This document shows positions 1 through 7,652 of a stretch of 32,829 nucleotides of DNA, piece by piece; positions within the stretch are counted from its first letter, which is position 1; every line of letters starts with the position of its first letter. Both the position numbers and the translations under genes were made by a program. Under the pieces are notes generated by a model that was not told where the DNA came from, made no database searches, and worked only from the letters and a program-made list of their open reading frames with translations. Source of the stretch: CAZTVF01 sp964616985 (GTDB lineage: Bacteria; Planctomycetota; Phycisphaerae; SM23-33); contig CAZTVF010000060.1 of the NCBI GenBank assembly GCA_964616985.1, forward strand, positions 1 through 32,829, given 5' to 3'.

Positions 1-907
1 ATCCGTCGCCGCCGCCGATGCGGTCCAGCACGCGGATCTCGCGCGGTTCGATGACGTGCCAGTTGGCGCCTTCGGCCATGATCGCGCCCCACAGGTGCGT
101 GTCCACGCTCACCACTTCGCGCAGCGTCGTGCCGAACACCGTCGCGTTGGGGAAGCGCTTCTTCGCGCGGTCGATCATGCCCTTGAAGCTCTCGATCTTG
201 GCGGCCAGGCCCTTGCCGCCGGCCTCGGGGCCCTCGATGCCCAGGCACAGCTGGAAGTCCTCTTCGTTGCCGACCAGGATGTCCGACAGGCTGGCGATCT
301 CGGTGAAGATGTCGTGCAGTTCCTTCTCGCGGCCTTTCCAGAACGACGCGCGGTGGTTGAGATCGAAGGAGATCCGCGTGCCGTGCTTCTTGGCCGCGCG
401 GGCGAGTTCCAGGCAGAAGGCGCTGGTCTCGTGCGACAGGGCGCCGATGAGACCCGACAGGTGCAGCACGGCCACGCCGTCGCGGGCGAAGATGCGGTCG
501 AGGTCGAAATCCTTGGCGTTAAGCGTGCGGCCGACCTCGCCGGCCCGGTCGTTGTGAACGCGGGGGCCGCGGGTGCCGCAGCCGCTGTCGGCGAGGTTGA
601 ACTGGTGGCGATATCCCCACGGGCCGCCCTGGTCGAGTTCCTTGCCCTCATAGTCCATGTGGCGGCTGGCGAGGTTGTCCTTGATGAAGCGGGCGATGGG
701 GCTGTCCTTCACGAAGGTGGTCAGCACCTTGACCTTGAGGCCCAGGTAGGCCGAGACGCTGGCAACGTTGGTCTCGGCGCTGGTCGCCTGCATGCGGAAC
801 GTGTCGCTGCAGTGCATCGGCTGGCCATCGGCCGGCGTGAGGCGCACGCCCATGCTCGTCGGCACCAGAAGCGCAACCGCACAATCTTTCCGAAGTTCTA
901 TGCTCAT
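1..907 (-). CDS. kdgK: 2-keto-3-deoxygluconate kinase-like PfkB sugar kinase, C-terminus cut by window edge
   Basis: PfkB/ribokinase-family sugar kinase. The best match by eye is 2-keto-3-deoxygluconate kinase, which phosphorylates KDG with ATP in uronate and pectin breakdown. The ATG at 907 is preceded by AAAGGA at good spacing. The 302 visible residues include a substrate-side FDLNHRASFW stretch (about 181-190), LVGNEEDF (211-218) and, at the cut edge, DRIGGGD (295-301), the PfkB signature whose last Asp is the catalytic base. Family members are about 340 residues, so roughly 40 are missing beyond position 1. Substrate is inferred; other PfkB sugar kinases share these motifs. The GH28 polygalacturonase-like gene at 12747 fits a uronate-using host, but the two genes are not adjacent. 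Confidence 0.8.
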   Translation of the reverse strand, partial: MSIELRKDCAVALLVPTSMGVRLTPADGQPMHCSDTFRMQATSAETNVASVSAYLGLKVKVLTTFVKDSPIARFIKDNLASRHMDYEGKELDQGGPWGYRHQFNLADSGCGTRGPRVHNDRAGEVGRTLNAKDFDLDRIFARDGVAVLHLSGLIGALSHETSAFCLELARAAKKHGTRISFDLNHRASFWKGREKELHDIFTEIASLSDILVGNEEDFQLCLGIEGPEAGGKGLAAKIESFKGMIDRAKKRFPNATVFGTTLREVVSVDTHLWGAIMAEGANWHVIEPREIRVLDRIGGGDG

Positions 908-1203
908 GGGAATTCCTTTCGTCTATCGCGCGGGACAATCCGCCCTCGCCGCGAGGCCGTTTCATAGCCGATTTCGCCCGCACAGGCAAGCGGTCCTGAT
1001 GTCTTGCCCACAAAGCCGAGGCACCGCCTGTGCACGGGCGATCGCGAGCAGTCCACGCGACGAGCCTGCTCGAGGCCAATGCCCCGGGGCGGCACACCTT
1101 CGGGCATACGCAAAACGACCGCAGTTTTCCACGGTTGACCCAAGTTGCGCGGCGGCGGAAGATATCTACAGATGAACATCACAAGAGTGGGAGGCGGGTG
1201 AAC

Positions 1204-1449
1204 ATGCGATGCCGATCCTGCGGTCATGAGACGATCCCCGCACCGAGCGGTTCTTCGTTGGGTTCGCGCAACCCGACATTGCCCGTATGGAGTGTCCTGT
1301 TCATCGGGCTGATCGCGGCTCCGTGGCTCTATTGCCGCGTTTCCCGTTTTGCGGCCTGGGTGGTCATTCTGGGATTGGCCTGGGCGCCCTTTTACCTGGT
1401 CTCCCGCTGTCCGCGGTGCGGTGTCCGGGGCATGAAGAGCGGGAACTGA
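1204..1449 (+). CDS. Small two-helix membrane protein with zinc-ribbon cysteine pairs
   Basis: An 81-residue protein. It starts with a CRSCG knuckle (residues 3-7), has two hydrophobic segments (about 28-45 and 50-66) joined by a short basic turn, and ends with a second knuckle, CPRCG. The two CxxC pairs could form one zinc ribbon brought together by the hairpin of helices, on the cytoplasmic side. ATG at 1204 is chosen because GGGAGG at 1189-1194 sits 9 nt upstream; an in-frame GTG at 1198 is too close to it. No function is known to me. It stands alone, divergent from the kinase gene across 296 bp in which I see nothing else. Confidence 0.6.
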   Translation: MRCRSCGHETIPAPSGSSLGSRNPTLPVWSVLFIGLIAAPWLYCRVSRFAAWVVILGLAWAPFYLVSRCPRCGVRGMKSGN

Positions 1450-1481
1450 TGACGAGTCGGGTCCCGCCTGCCAATAAAAGT

Positions 1482-1511
1482 GGCGGGGGCGGTATTCCCG
1501 CCGCCCCCGCC
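1482..1511 (-). terminator. Intrinsic terminator of the PEP-CTERM operon
   Basis: Perfect 11-bp GC stem (1482-1492 with 1501-1511) and 8-nt loop. Read on the minus strand it is followed by ACTTTTATT, a T-rich tail, so it best fits the end of the minus-strand transcript whose last gene stops at 1588. It may also stop the plus-strand gene ending at 1449, but that side lacks a T-tract. Confidence 0.7.
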
Positions 1512-1587
1512 TGAGCTCCGAGGAGAGCCTGACGAGAGAAACTTGTGTCGGACGCATCCGGCGGCACACAGGCCGCTCAGCCGTCCG

Positions 1588-2397
1588 CTAATGGGCTTGA
1601 ATTGCTGACCTTTTCCGCCGCAGCAGCCCCAACCCGCCCAAGGCCAGCAGCGATACCGTCACCGGTTCGGGCACCGTCTGCAGTGAGGAATTATCGAAGG
1701 CCAGGGTGCCCAACTCATTGGTGGCAAACCACCCGTACCGGTTGCCGCCGACGGTGGCGCCGATGATGTCTTCGGCATTCGACAGCGTCCAAACACCCAA
1801 GACATTGTCGCCGCTGTCGAGGATCTCGAGATCGACAGCCAGGACCCCGGCCCCGCTGTTACGGAAGGCGTGCTGAAAGGTGTACCATCCGGAAGCTGCA
1901 ATGGTTATCGGATTGCGCTCGGGGTTCTTCGGCCATGCATCGCCGCGGCCGGCTGAGTTGCTGGCGGTGAAGACGAATCGATTGTCCTGTCCCTCATCGT
2001 TGTAGAAACCGCCGTTGAACACGAAGTCGCGCTGATGGCTGCCGGAGGCATTGCAGATGGCGGAACTGAAGTCAAGCCGGCTGTCGTTGGCCCAGCCGCC
2101 GTTCACATCCAGGTAGATGTCCACGGATGTGGTATAGCCTCCGCTGGGGAAGACCGATTGATACCCGCCCCAGTTGGTGGCCGGGGCGCCATGTGTCGCT
2201 GCTTCGGCGTGGAACGCCCCTGCACTAGAGGTGATGCCATGCGTGCCGGAGGCTACGCGGACGGGGTTGTACGAACCGCCAAAGACCTGCCAGCCGGCAA
2301 TGTCGGTTTCAAAACCGTTGGTGAAATCGGCCTGCGCCGCCCCAGCGGCCAACATCAAGGCCGCTCCACTGATCGCTGCGATTACGGAAATCTTCAT
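1588..2397 (-). CDS. PEP-CTERM sorting-domain secreted protein (269 aa)
   Basis: Secreted protein with a signal peptide (MKIS start, hydrophobic core about 5-18, likely cleavage after A-Q-A). The body is beta-rich with many Gly, Asn, Trp and Tyr, resembling jelly-roll or laminin-G-like PEP-CTERM proteins. The C-terminal sorting signal is VPEP, a hydrophobic helix, then LLRRKR. By family knowledge an exosortase cleaves near the PEP motif during export; no exosortase gene is in the window. ATG at 2397 follows AGGAG at 7 nt. It is the last gene of a minus-strand run of PEP-CTERM genes, 144 bp after a 48-aa membrane ORF. Ligand or function of the body is not recognisable. Confidence 0.85.
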   Translation of the reverse strand: MKISVIAAISGAALMLAAGAAQADFTNGFETDIAGWQVFGGSYNPVRVASGTHGITSSAGAFHAEAATHGAPATNWGGYQSVFPSGGYTTSVDIYLDVNGGWANDSRLDFSSAICNASGSHQRDFVFNGGFYNDEGQDNRFVFTASNSAGRGDAWPKNPERNPITIAASGWYTFQHAFRNSGAGVLAVDLEILDSGDNVLGVWTLSNAEDIIGATVGGNRYGWFATNELGTLAFDNSSLQTVPEPVTVSLLALGGLGLLRRKRSAIQAH

Positions 2398-2541
2398 TAC
2401 TAGGCTCCTGATTAAATGGTTAGGCTTCTCATTAAAGGGCCCTCCGTCGAAAGCCACTCCATCCGCCGCTCGTGGCCTCCCTCGACCATTCCGGGGGCGT
2501 TGTATCTACGGTTCTTGACGGTCTCACTCTTTACCCGCGGA

Positions 2542-2688
2542 TCACTGTGCCCATTCAGCCAGCAGGATCGGGATGGATAGCAGGAGGCTTGTGCACGTAG
2601 CTGCCATGAGTACGATTGCCAGATTGAGCAGCCACTTCAATGCCGCGCGCCAGAAGCCGCGCCTGATGAGGAGGTCTTCATTGCTCAT
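2542..2688 (-). CDS. 48-aa single-helix membrane protein inside the PEP-CTERM operon
   Basis: A short ORF read directly from the sequence: ATG at 2688, TGA at 2542-2544. It begins MSNEDLLIRRGFWRAALKWL and continues into one strongly hydrophobic segment (about residues 19-44) ending AEWAQ. The basic N-terminus predicts a cytoplasmic N-terminus and one transmembrane helix. A GGAAGGG purine stretch lies upstream at acceptable distance. It sits in the 360-bp gap between two PEP-CTERM genes in the same direction, so it is probably co-transcribed. No family recognised. It could be an accessory or anchor peptide for the surface proteins; that is inference. Confidence 0.55.
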   Translation of the reverse strand: MSNEDLLIRRGFWRAALKWLLNLAIVLMAATCTSLLLSIPILLAEWAQ

Positions 2689-2757
2689 GACCGTCTTCCC
2701 TTCCGTTGTTCTTCCCGGAGAAGTTTTGTCTGATTTCCTGGATGGTGGAGGGGAACA

Positions 2758-3744
2758 TCAGATTCTGTTACCGACAACACCGCTTCTGCGGCGGATCAGC
2801 GCCAGCCCGCCCAGGGCCAGGACCGTCATCGTGGCCGGCTCGGGAACCGGCGAATTGGAGATATCCACGTTGTCGAAGTAATACCCGCCATCGAGCGTGT
2901 TTGCCTGCGACGCCACGCGGAACAGCAGCGAGTCCACCGCCTGGATCTTCCCGTTTTCATATCCGTAGAAATAGCCTTCCCACGACGTGCCGGTGATTGC
3001 GAGTTGCCCGTCCACGTAGACCTTCACGATGTCATTCCCATAGACATCGCCGGCGTTAAAACCGGGGTCTCCCGGGTGCAGGGTGTAAGGGTTGCCGGCA
3101 AAATCTATCAGGCCGTCGACGAATTCAATATCCATGTCAATGTGATGCCACGACCCGTAGTCCAATCCTGTGGCGATCGTATGGTTGCCGAAATCGTCAT
3201 TGAAGACCATGTCCAGGCCGTTTGTTCCATTGTCCAGAATCCGCAGGTAGGTCTGCCGCACGGCCGATTGCTTGGCGCTGGCGCTGACGGTGATGGTCAT
3301 GCCCGGCTGTGCCGCCCCGGTTGCCGAACGCACATCAAAGCCACTGTGGAACAGGTTGGTGGTGGGATTGGCGCCGTAGTGGGCAGGGCTGTAGGGGTTC
3401 GTATGATCGGGGCCGAAATCATTCCAGAGGCTGCTACCAGCCTGGCCGGCCACCTGCGCCGCCCTGGGCGAGAAAGGCTGCGATGAATAGGAGGTGTATG
3501 AATACTGGTTTGAGATGCGCCAGACCTTATTGCCTGTGCCATCGTCAACGATGGCCTCATCGAGATTGGGACCGGCCCCGCTTTCGGACTTATCGTAGCC
3601 CCAGCAGTCCTCGGTGGTCCAGCCGCCCTGGAGGTTGATGCTGCCGGGAGCGAAGTCACTGAAAGTGGAAATCGCGGCTTGTGCCGGGACGGCGCATGCA
3701 ATCAGGGCGATCATGTACGCGGTGAGTGCTATTCTGGTTTTCAT
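2758..3744 (-). CDS. PEP-CTERM sorting-domain secreted protein (328 aa)
   Basis: Secreted protein with a signal peptide (MKTRIALTAYMIALIACAVPAQA, cut after A-Q-A) and a beta-rich domain. The C-terminal half (VKVYVDGQLAITG..., YYFDNVDIS) resembles concanavalin/laminin-G-like folds used in surface adhesion or glycan binding. The C-terminal tail is VPEP, a hydrophobic helix, then LIRRR. ATG at 3744 is chosen over an in-frame TTG at 3750 because AAAGG lies 7 nt upstream. It starts 38 bp after the stop of the upstream PEP-CTERM gene, so the two are very likely one operon. Fold assignment is by eye only. Confidence 0.85.
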   Translation of the reverse strand: MKTRIALTAYMIALIACAVPAQAAISTFSDFAPGSINLQGGWTTEDCWGYDKSESGAGPNLDEAIVDDGTGNKVWRISNQYSYTSYSSQPFSPRAAQVAGQAGSSLWNDFGPDHTNPYSPAHYGANPTTNLFHSGFDVRSATGAAQPGMTITVSASAKQSAVRQTYLRILDNGTNGLDMVFNDDFGNHTIATGLDYGSWHHIDMDIEFVDGLIDFAGNPYTLHPGDPGFNAGDVYGNDIVKVYVDGQLAITGTSWEGYFYGYENGKIQAVDSLLFRVASQANTLDGGYYFDNVDISNSPVPEPATMTVLALGGLALIRRRSGVVGNRI

Positions 3745-3782
3745 GTTCAAACCTTTCGAGAGTTTGTTCGGCAGGGCTACTT

Positions 3783-4577
3783 CTACAGAACTCTTCGGCG
3801 ACGGCGAAGAAGCGTTAAGCCTCCAACGGCGAGGACGCCCACGGTGAACGGTTCCGGCACGGGCATTACATCGAAGCGGCTGGAGCCGCTGGCCAGATCA
3901 TTGGCTGACAGAACGAAATGGAATTGCGATTCGATCGAGGTCACGTTGTCGGAGATGGACAGGCGCCCCGAATCCGGGATGCGTTCGGTAACGCTCGCGG
4001 AGTCATCGGGATCTGCCGCCATGGGGCCGATAAGGCTGGCGAAGATGCTGTTAGAGTTGTACCGGGCCTGGTATGCCATGCCGCCCGCGAACATCCCTTC
4101 GAGAGTTGCGCCCCCGCCGGCCGCATCCATGACTGTCACAGCTGCCAGTGCGTACCCCTTGGGGTTCTGCGTGGAGGGGAACGTGATGATCGATGACTGG
4201 ATGTTGAACGTGGTGTCCCATGCGGCCGCCTGCACCTCAAAAGCGAGGTTGACGCCCGGATCCAACTCGTAGTTCAGCTGCAGATCCTTAAGGGTGGCCA
4301 GCACGTGGCCCGCTTGGTCCTGCAAGGACAGTTCGTTCGGAAGCGACCAGACATACTGGCTCTCGGCGGCGGCGCCAGCGGCGAACACCTGCTCGAACAC
4401 CGCCGTCTGTCCGTTGGCGGTCGCTTCAATTCTTATCGCCAGCGATCCATCGGCGAATACCGGGCAGGCCGAGGCGACTGGCGCCGCACTGAGCACCGCC
4501 ACCATCGCCGTCAGCATCACGATCCCCGATCCACTCCATAATTTTGCGTTGGTCAATCGCCCCGGTTGCCGCTTCAT
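3783..4577 (-). CDS. PEP-CTERM sorting-domain secreted protein (264 aa)
   Basis: First gene of the minus-strand PEP-CTERM run. It has a long basic N-region followed by a signal peptide core (about residues 18-34, cut near A-S-A), then an acidic, Ala-rich body, then VPEP, a hydrophobic helix and a run of arginines (LLRRRRR) at the very end. ATG at 4577 follows AAGGAG at about 6 nt. The body has no motif I recognise and is unlike the two downstream PEP-CTERM proteins. The divergent spacer upstream holds a candidate promoter and a repeated site, which would place expression of the whole run under the neighbouring regulator; that link is inferred. Confidence 0.85.
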   Translation of the reverse strand: MKRQPGRLTNAKLWSGSGIVMLTAMVAVLSAAPVASACPVFADGSLAIRIEATANGQTAVFEQVFAAGAAAESQYVWSLPNELSLQDQAGHVLATLKDLQLNYELDPGVNLAFEVQAAAWDTTFNIQSSIITFPSTQNPKGYALAAVTVMDAAGGGATLEGMFAGGMAYQARYNSNSIFASLIGPMAADPDDSASVTERIPDSGRLSISDNVTSIESQFHFVLSANDLASGSSRFDVMPVPEPFTVGVLAVGGLTLLRRRRRVL

Positions 4578-4796
4578 GTTTCGCTCCTTGTCGATGCAAT
4601 ACGCGCCCCGGTGGCATGCCTATGCCAACGGGAGGCACTGTGGTACAGAGACTGGGGCCCCGACGGGGGACCATCACTGCCTGCTGGGAGCGCGGAACAG
4701 GCAACCGTTGGCAGGACCCGTTGGAGCGATGGCGTTCCTACCCTCACAAGAAAAGATGCATTCGCCCGCCAGGCTCTGGCAGACGAGGCTTCGCCC

Positions 4797-4824
4797 AATA
4801 TACAGCGAAAATCAAATTTACAAA
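4797..4824 (-). promoter_or_regulatory. Possible sigma-70-like promoter for the PEP-CTERM operon
   Basis: On the minus strand TTTGTA (4824-4819) and TATATT (4802-4797) are separated by 16 nt, in the only AT-rich patch of this arm. The -35 is poor, which would suit an activator-dependent promoter. Transcription would start near 4790, leaving a leader of about 210 nt to the ATG at 4577. Confidence 0.35.
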
Positions 4825-4843
4825 GCTCGATAGGTCGGAAGCC

Positions 4844-4877
4844 ATTGCGTAGAGTCCGCGTAGAGTAACTACGCAAT
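4844..4877. promoter_or_regulatory. Direct plus inverted repeat, candidate regulator operator
   Basis: GCGTAGAGT occurs twice in tandem (4847-4855 and 4858-4866), an 11-bp period, followed by the inverted half CTACGC (4869-4874). ATTGCGTAG at 4844 and CTACGCAAT at 4869 also form a 9-bp perfect palindrome. The centre lies about 65 bp upstream of the inferred minus-strand start, a classic activator position. Helix-turn-helix dimers bind such phased sites. Confidence 0.45.
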
Positions 4878-5019
4878 AACGATCGCGGCTGGGCAACGAA
4901 GGTGTTGGCGACGCTGAATCTAAGGTGTTTTCCTTATCCGGTGAAATAAAATATCTAGGAGTCTCAATATAAGCTTGCAGACTGTCCGATATGTTCAGTA
5001 GAGTTGCTTCTGAAGATGG

Positions 5020-5955
5020 ATGACATCGGAATTGAAGGGTGCCGTGCACGCAGCCAAGCCAACCTCGACTGATCATAAACGCGCGAGCCATGGAAAGAGC
5101 CAATACTCCCAGCCCGCTGCGCCGTGCGAACTGCACTCGGCCGTAATGACCGCGCTGGACGTTCATTCCGAAAGCCTGGTGATCGTCAACGACAAGGGAA
5201 AGACGCTGATCGCCAACGGCTCGGCCGATGACCCTCTCCGGCGCGCGGTTGAAGATTGCCCCGGCACGAATGGGGACGCGGCGGCCTTGGAGCCTTTTCG
5301 CCAACAATGCCGTGACCTGCTCGCCGAAGCTACACGCATCGGCCAGACGGTCGACGCCGAGGTGGTCGTGGGGGGACAGAGCTTCCATTTGACGGTGCAT
5401 CCGGTGGTCAGCGGCTCTGGAGAGAGCCCGAAGTTCGTTCTCCGCTCCCGCGACGTCACTGCATTCCGCCAGGCGCAGGCCGCGCGGGACCGTGCCGCGA
5501 TGGCCCTTCAAGAAGTGCTGCAGCAGGTTGAGAAGGTGCGACAGGAAACGGGGCGGGCCGTTGTGTCCAACGTCGATCGGATGATTCTCCCGCTGGTTCA
5601 TGACCTCGAGGATTCCATTCCGACGTCTCAAAAGCTACGATGGGACTTGCTCAAGCAGGCGATCCAGGACATCACGTCCCCCTTTGTCGACCGGATCGAA
5701 GCCCAATACGCCCGACTGACTCCGGCGGAAATCCGCATCGCTAAGCTGGTCGGCCTGGGCTTGGCGAGCAAGGAGATTGCACGCCTCGTTCACCTCTCGG
5801 CAGCGACGATCAGCAAGCACCGTGAAAACATCCGCCACAAATTGGGCATCTCCGGCTGCCAGGTGAACATGAGAAGCCACCTGCAGCAGATGTTCTCCCA
5901 GTCAAGAGCCGTGGATCAGAACGATGGTGAAGGGAATCAGCATAATGAAGGCTAA
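5020..5955 (+). CDS. PAS-domain LuxR-type HTH transcriptional regulator (311 aa)
   Basis: Cytoplasmic DNA-binding regulator. Residues about 38-150 look like a PAS sensor (HSESLVIVNDKGKTLIANGS, later HLTVHPVVSG and SRDVTAFRQAQ). A coiled-coil linker follows (about 150-220), then a C-terminal LuxR/GerE helix-turn-helix with LTPAEIRIAKLVGLGLASKE and ISKHRENIRHKLGI. No receiver domain is present, so a PAS ligand or a separate partner must supply the signal. Start ATG 5020 has only a weak GAAG upstream; a later start near 5146 would still keep the PAS domain. Divergent from the PEP-CTERM operon and overlapping the next small membrane gene, it is the obvious candidate controller of the locus, by position only. 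Confidence 0.82.
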   Translation: MTSELKGAVHAAKPTSTDHKRASHGKSQYSQPAAPCELHSAVMTALDVHSESLVIVNDKGKTLIANGSADDPLRRAVEDCPGTNGDAAALEPFRQQCRDLLAEATRIGQTVDAEVVVGGQSFHLTVHPVVSGSGESPKFVLRSRDVTAFRQAQAARDRAAMALQEVLQQVEKVRQETGRAVVSNVDRMILPLVHDLEDSIPTSQKLRWDLLKQAIQDITSPFVDRIEAQYARLTPAEIRIAKLVGLGLASKEIARLVHLSAATISKHRENIRHKLGISGCQVNMRSHLQQMFSQSRAVDQNDGEGNQHNEG

Positions 5956-6208
5956 GCCCATGGCTTCGGTGGACGACGGCGCGACCTTGGAGGCCGGCAA
6001 CCACTCCTGCGATGCAGAACACGCCGGCCTCGCCGATTCTCCAAGCCGCAGGTCATGCAATCAGGCTAGGCAGACGGCCGGCGTCACCGCGCTCCTGCTG
6101 GTCCTGATGGTGCTGCCCGTATTGATGCTCCTTGGCATGGCGAGCATATTCCAGCACATCGCCCGGCGGTGCGGGCTGGCCATCTCACGCCCCTCTGGCC
6201 GCATTTAG
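5945..6208 (+). CDS. 87-aa single-pass membrane protein overlapping the regulator gene
   Basis: The ATG at 5945 lies 11 nt inside the end of the regulator gene, with AAGGGA 9 nt upstream, so translation is probably coupled. The first 50 residues are polar, with two cysteines. One strong hydrophobic helix follows (about 51-72, with TALLLVLMVLPVLMLLGMA), then a short basic tail. No family recognised. The overlap with a PAS/LuxR gene suggests a partner of the regulator (a membrane tether or signal input), but that is inference. The upstream in-frame ATG at 5924 is less well placed for the ribosome site. Confidence 0.55.
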   Translation: MKAKPMASVDDGATLEAGNHSCDAEHAGLADSPSRRSCNQARQTAGVTALLLVLMVLPVLMLLGMASIFQHIARRCGLAISRPSGRI

Positions 6209-6531
6209 CCTGAATGGCGCTCTGCCCGGCCCTTCAGGCGTGTCAAACCAAAGCAGAAATGTCGCTGTTTGGTTGCGCGGCGGCGGGCGAAGAGGCAACT
6301 TCTCGCCGCGTCTGCAGAAATAACGCATTCAAATCGGCCAATGATTCGCCTCTCCTCCTTCTGAATCTCATACTCCGGATGTGTCAACGAGGGCGTGCAG
6401 AGAAGCCCGGTCCGGGCGTGCTTCCCGGAGTCTCTGCACGTTTAAGCCCTACGGAGGCTGCAACTCGAAAATGGAACCGCCGAATTCCCCGCGCCCCCAG
6501 TGCGCGCTGAAGGCGGTCCGGAGGAGAGACA
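6209..6531. other. Leader region of the fourth PEP-CTERM gene
   Basis: 323 bp without a supported gene. It contains the strong inverted repeat at 6394-6440 and ends with the GGAGGAG ribosome site (6520-6526) of the next gene. A 99-codon open frame from 6214 lacks a ribosome site and looks random. Confidence 0.5.
6394..6440 (+). promoter_or_regulatory. Structured inverted repeat upstream of PEP-CTERM gene
   Basis: CGTGCAGAGA (6394-6403) pairs perfectly with TCTCTGCACG (6431-6440), 10 bp. Inside, GCCCG-GTC-CGGGC (6405-6417) forms a second hairpin. It ends about 90 nt before the ATG at 6532, so it could be an RNA leader structure, an operator or a terminator of the preceding unit; there is no T-tract. 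Confidence 0.45.
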
Positions 6532-7194
6532 ATGAGGCTTTTGGTCACGTCATGCATCCTGTTGGTCCTGGTCAGTTCCGCTTCCGCCAGCATCATCACC
6601 CTGGCGCCCGACACCGAGATCAGCGGCGCCGCCGCACCCAAGGGGCCCGCCCCCTGGATCACGGCCACATTCAACGATTACGGCAGTCAGGGAACGGTCT
6701 TCCTGACGATGACCGCCGGCAATCTCGTGGGGTCGGAGTTTGTCAGCGAATGGTCCTTCAACCTCAAGCCGCTTCTGAACCCCGACCTGCTGGAGTTCAC
6801 GAAGGTGGCCGATAGCGGCGGCTTCGCACTGCCTGACGTGCTGACCGGCTTCAACGAGTTCAAGGCCGACGGCGATGGGTACTACGACATCCTGTTCAAC
6901 TTCGGCACCTCCGGCGGCGTCAGCACGCGGTTCACCGACAACGACTGGGTCACCTATAGCATCACGGGCATCAGTTCGCTCACGGCCGCCAGCTTCAACA
7001 CCTTGAGCTACGACGGCGGCGGCAACGGCAACTGGCTGACGGCCGCCCACGTGCAGGGCATCGGCGCCAACGCCTCGCAGAGCGGCTGGGTTGCCGATAG
7101 CCAGGCCCAGGTGCCCGAGCCCGCGACGATGGCCCTGCTCGCCATCGGCGGCCTGGCCATGCTCCGCCGCCGCCGGAAGCTGGCGAATGCCTGA
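6532..7194 (+). CDS. PEP-CTERM sorting-domain secreted protein (220 aa)
   Basis: Fourth PEP-CTERM protein, on the opposite strand from the other three. Signal peptide MRLLVTSCILLVLVSSASAS; Gly-, Asn- and Asp-rich beta-type body; C-terminal VPEPATMALLAIGG followed by LRRRRK. ATG at 6532 has GGAGGAG 5 nt upstream, the strongest ribosome site in the locus. It follows the regulator and small membrane gene but is separated by 323 bp containing a structured repeat, so it may be its own transcription unit. The Cys near residue 8 could suggest a lipobox, but no Cys follows the hydrophobic core at the right place, so cleavage by signal peptidase I is more likely. Confidence 0.85.
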   Translation: MRLLVTSCILLVLVSSASASIITLAPDTEISGAAAPKGPAPWITATFNDYGSQGTVFLTMTAGNLVGSEFVSEWSFNLKPLLNPDLLEFTKVADSGGFALPDVLTGFNEFKADGDGYYDILFNFGTSGGVSTRFTDNDWVTYSITGISSLTAASFNTLSYDGGGNGNWLTAAHVQGIGANASQSGWVADSQAQVPEPATMALLAIGGLAMLRRRRKLANA

Positions 7195-7222
7195 GCGGGT
7201 TCGCCGTCCGCTGGATGTGCCT

Positions 7223-7245
7223 GGCCGGATGACGCTCATCCGGCC
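7223..7245 (+). terminator. Stem-loop after PEP-CTERM gene
   Basis: GGCCGGATGA and TCATCCGGCC form a 10-bp perfect stem with a 3-nt loop, 28 nt after the stop at 7194. There is no following T-tract, so it is a likely but unproven terminator. Confidence 0.5.
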
Positions 7246-7377
7246 GGGAGATGAAAGCTCCTGCCCTGAGTTGCTGCCCGGGCCGTGTGCTGGGAGTTCG
7301 CCTCCCGCCGGCCCTGGCTTTGTAGACGATGCCCGTCGCCGCTTCGTCCCCGGCGGCAGTGCTTGTCACCTGAGGAC

Positions 7378-7405
7378 GGGTGGCGGCTTTCCCAGGCCGC
7401 CACCC
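7378..7405. repeat. Palindromic intergenic repeat, GGGTGGCGGC family, single copy
   Basis: 10-bp perfect arms (7378-7387 and 7396-7405) around TTTCCCAG. It is nearly identical to each arm of the long hairpin at 22809-22878 and to the unit at 14337-14363. The rest of the 458-bp spacer 7195-7652 shows only the stem-loop at 7223 and no gene. Confidence 0.7.
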
Positions 7406-7652
7406 ATCGATCATCTGCAAAGCGGCCGCACTGGCGAAGCCGCAGTCGTCGCCATCAAAACACCTCTGGCCTCTGGCCGCAATCTCGCCCCCGTCATCGC
7501 TGATTCAAAATAGGGTCGGCTGCCTCCACGTCCTTAAGGCATGGGTTGTGCGGCCCTGACGGTGGGCTGTCCTAAGGGGGCCGGTTTGTCGCGAATTGCC
7601 ACCGCCGCGAGGGCATAGGATGGTGCGAGACCTCGAAGGAAAGGGGCCAAAA

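Larger units (their letters stand above)
4578..5019. other. Divergent regulatory spacer between PEP-CTERM operon and PAS/LuxR gene
   Basis: 442 bp with no credible gene. The left half (4578-4790) would be the untranslated leader of the minus-strand operon and has only a weak 6-bp hairpin (4612-4627). The middle holds the candidate promoter and repeat listed separately. The right end (about 4920-5000) is AT-rich compared with its surroundings and presumably carries the plus-strand promoter of the regulator, though I cannot place its boxes with confidence. Confidence 0.5.

Noticed and set aside
6214..6510. 99-codon plus-strand ORF after the small membrane gene
   Set aside because: No ribosome site, random composition, and it runs through the structured repeat at 6394-6440.
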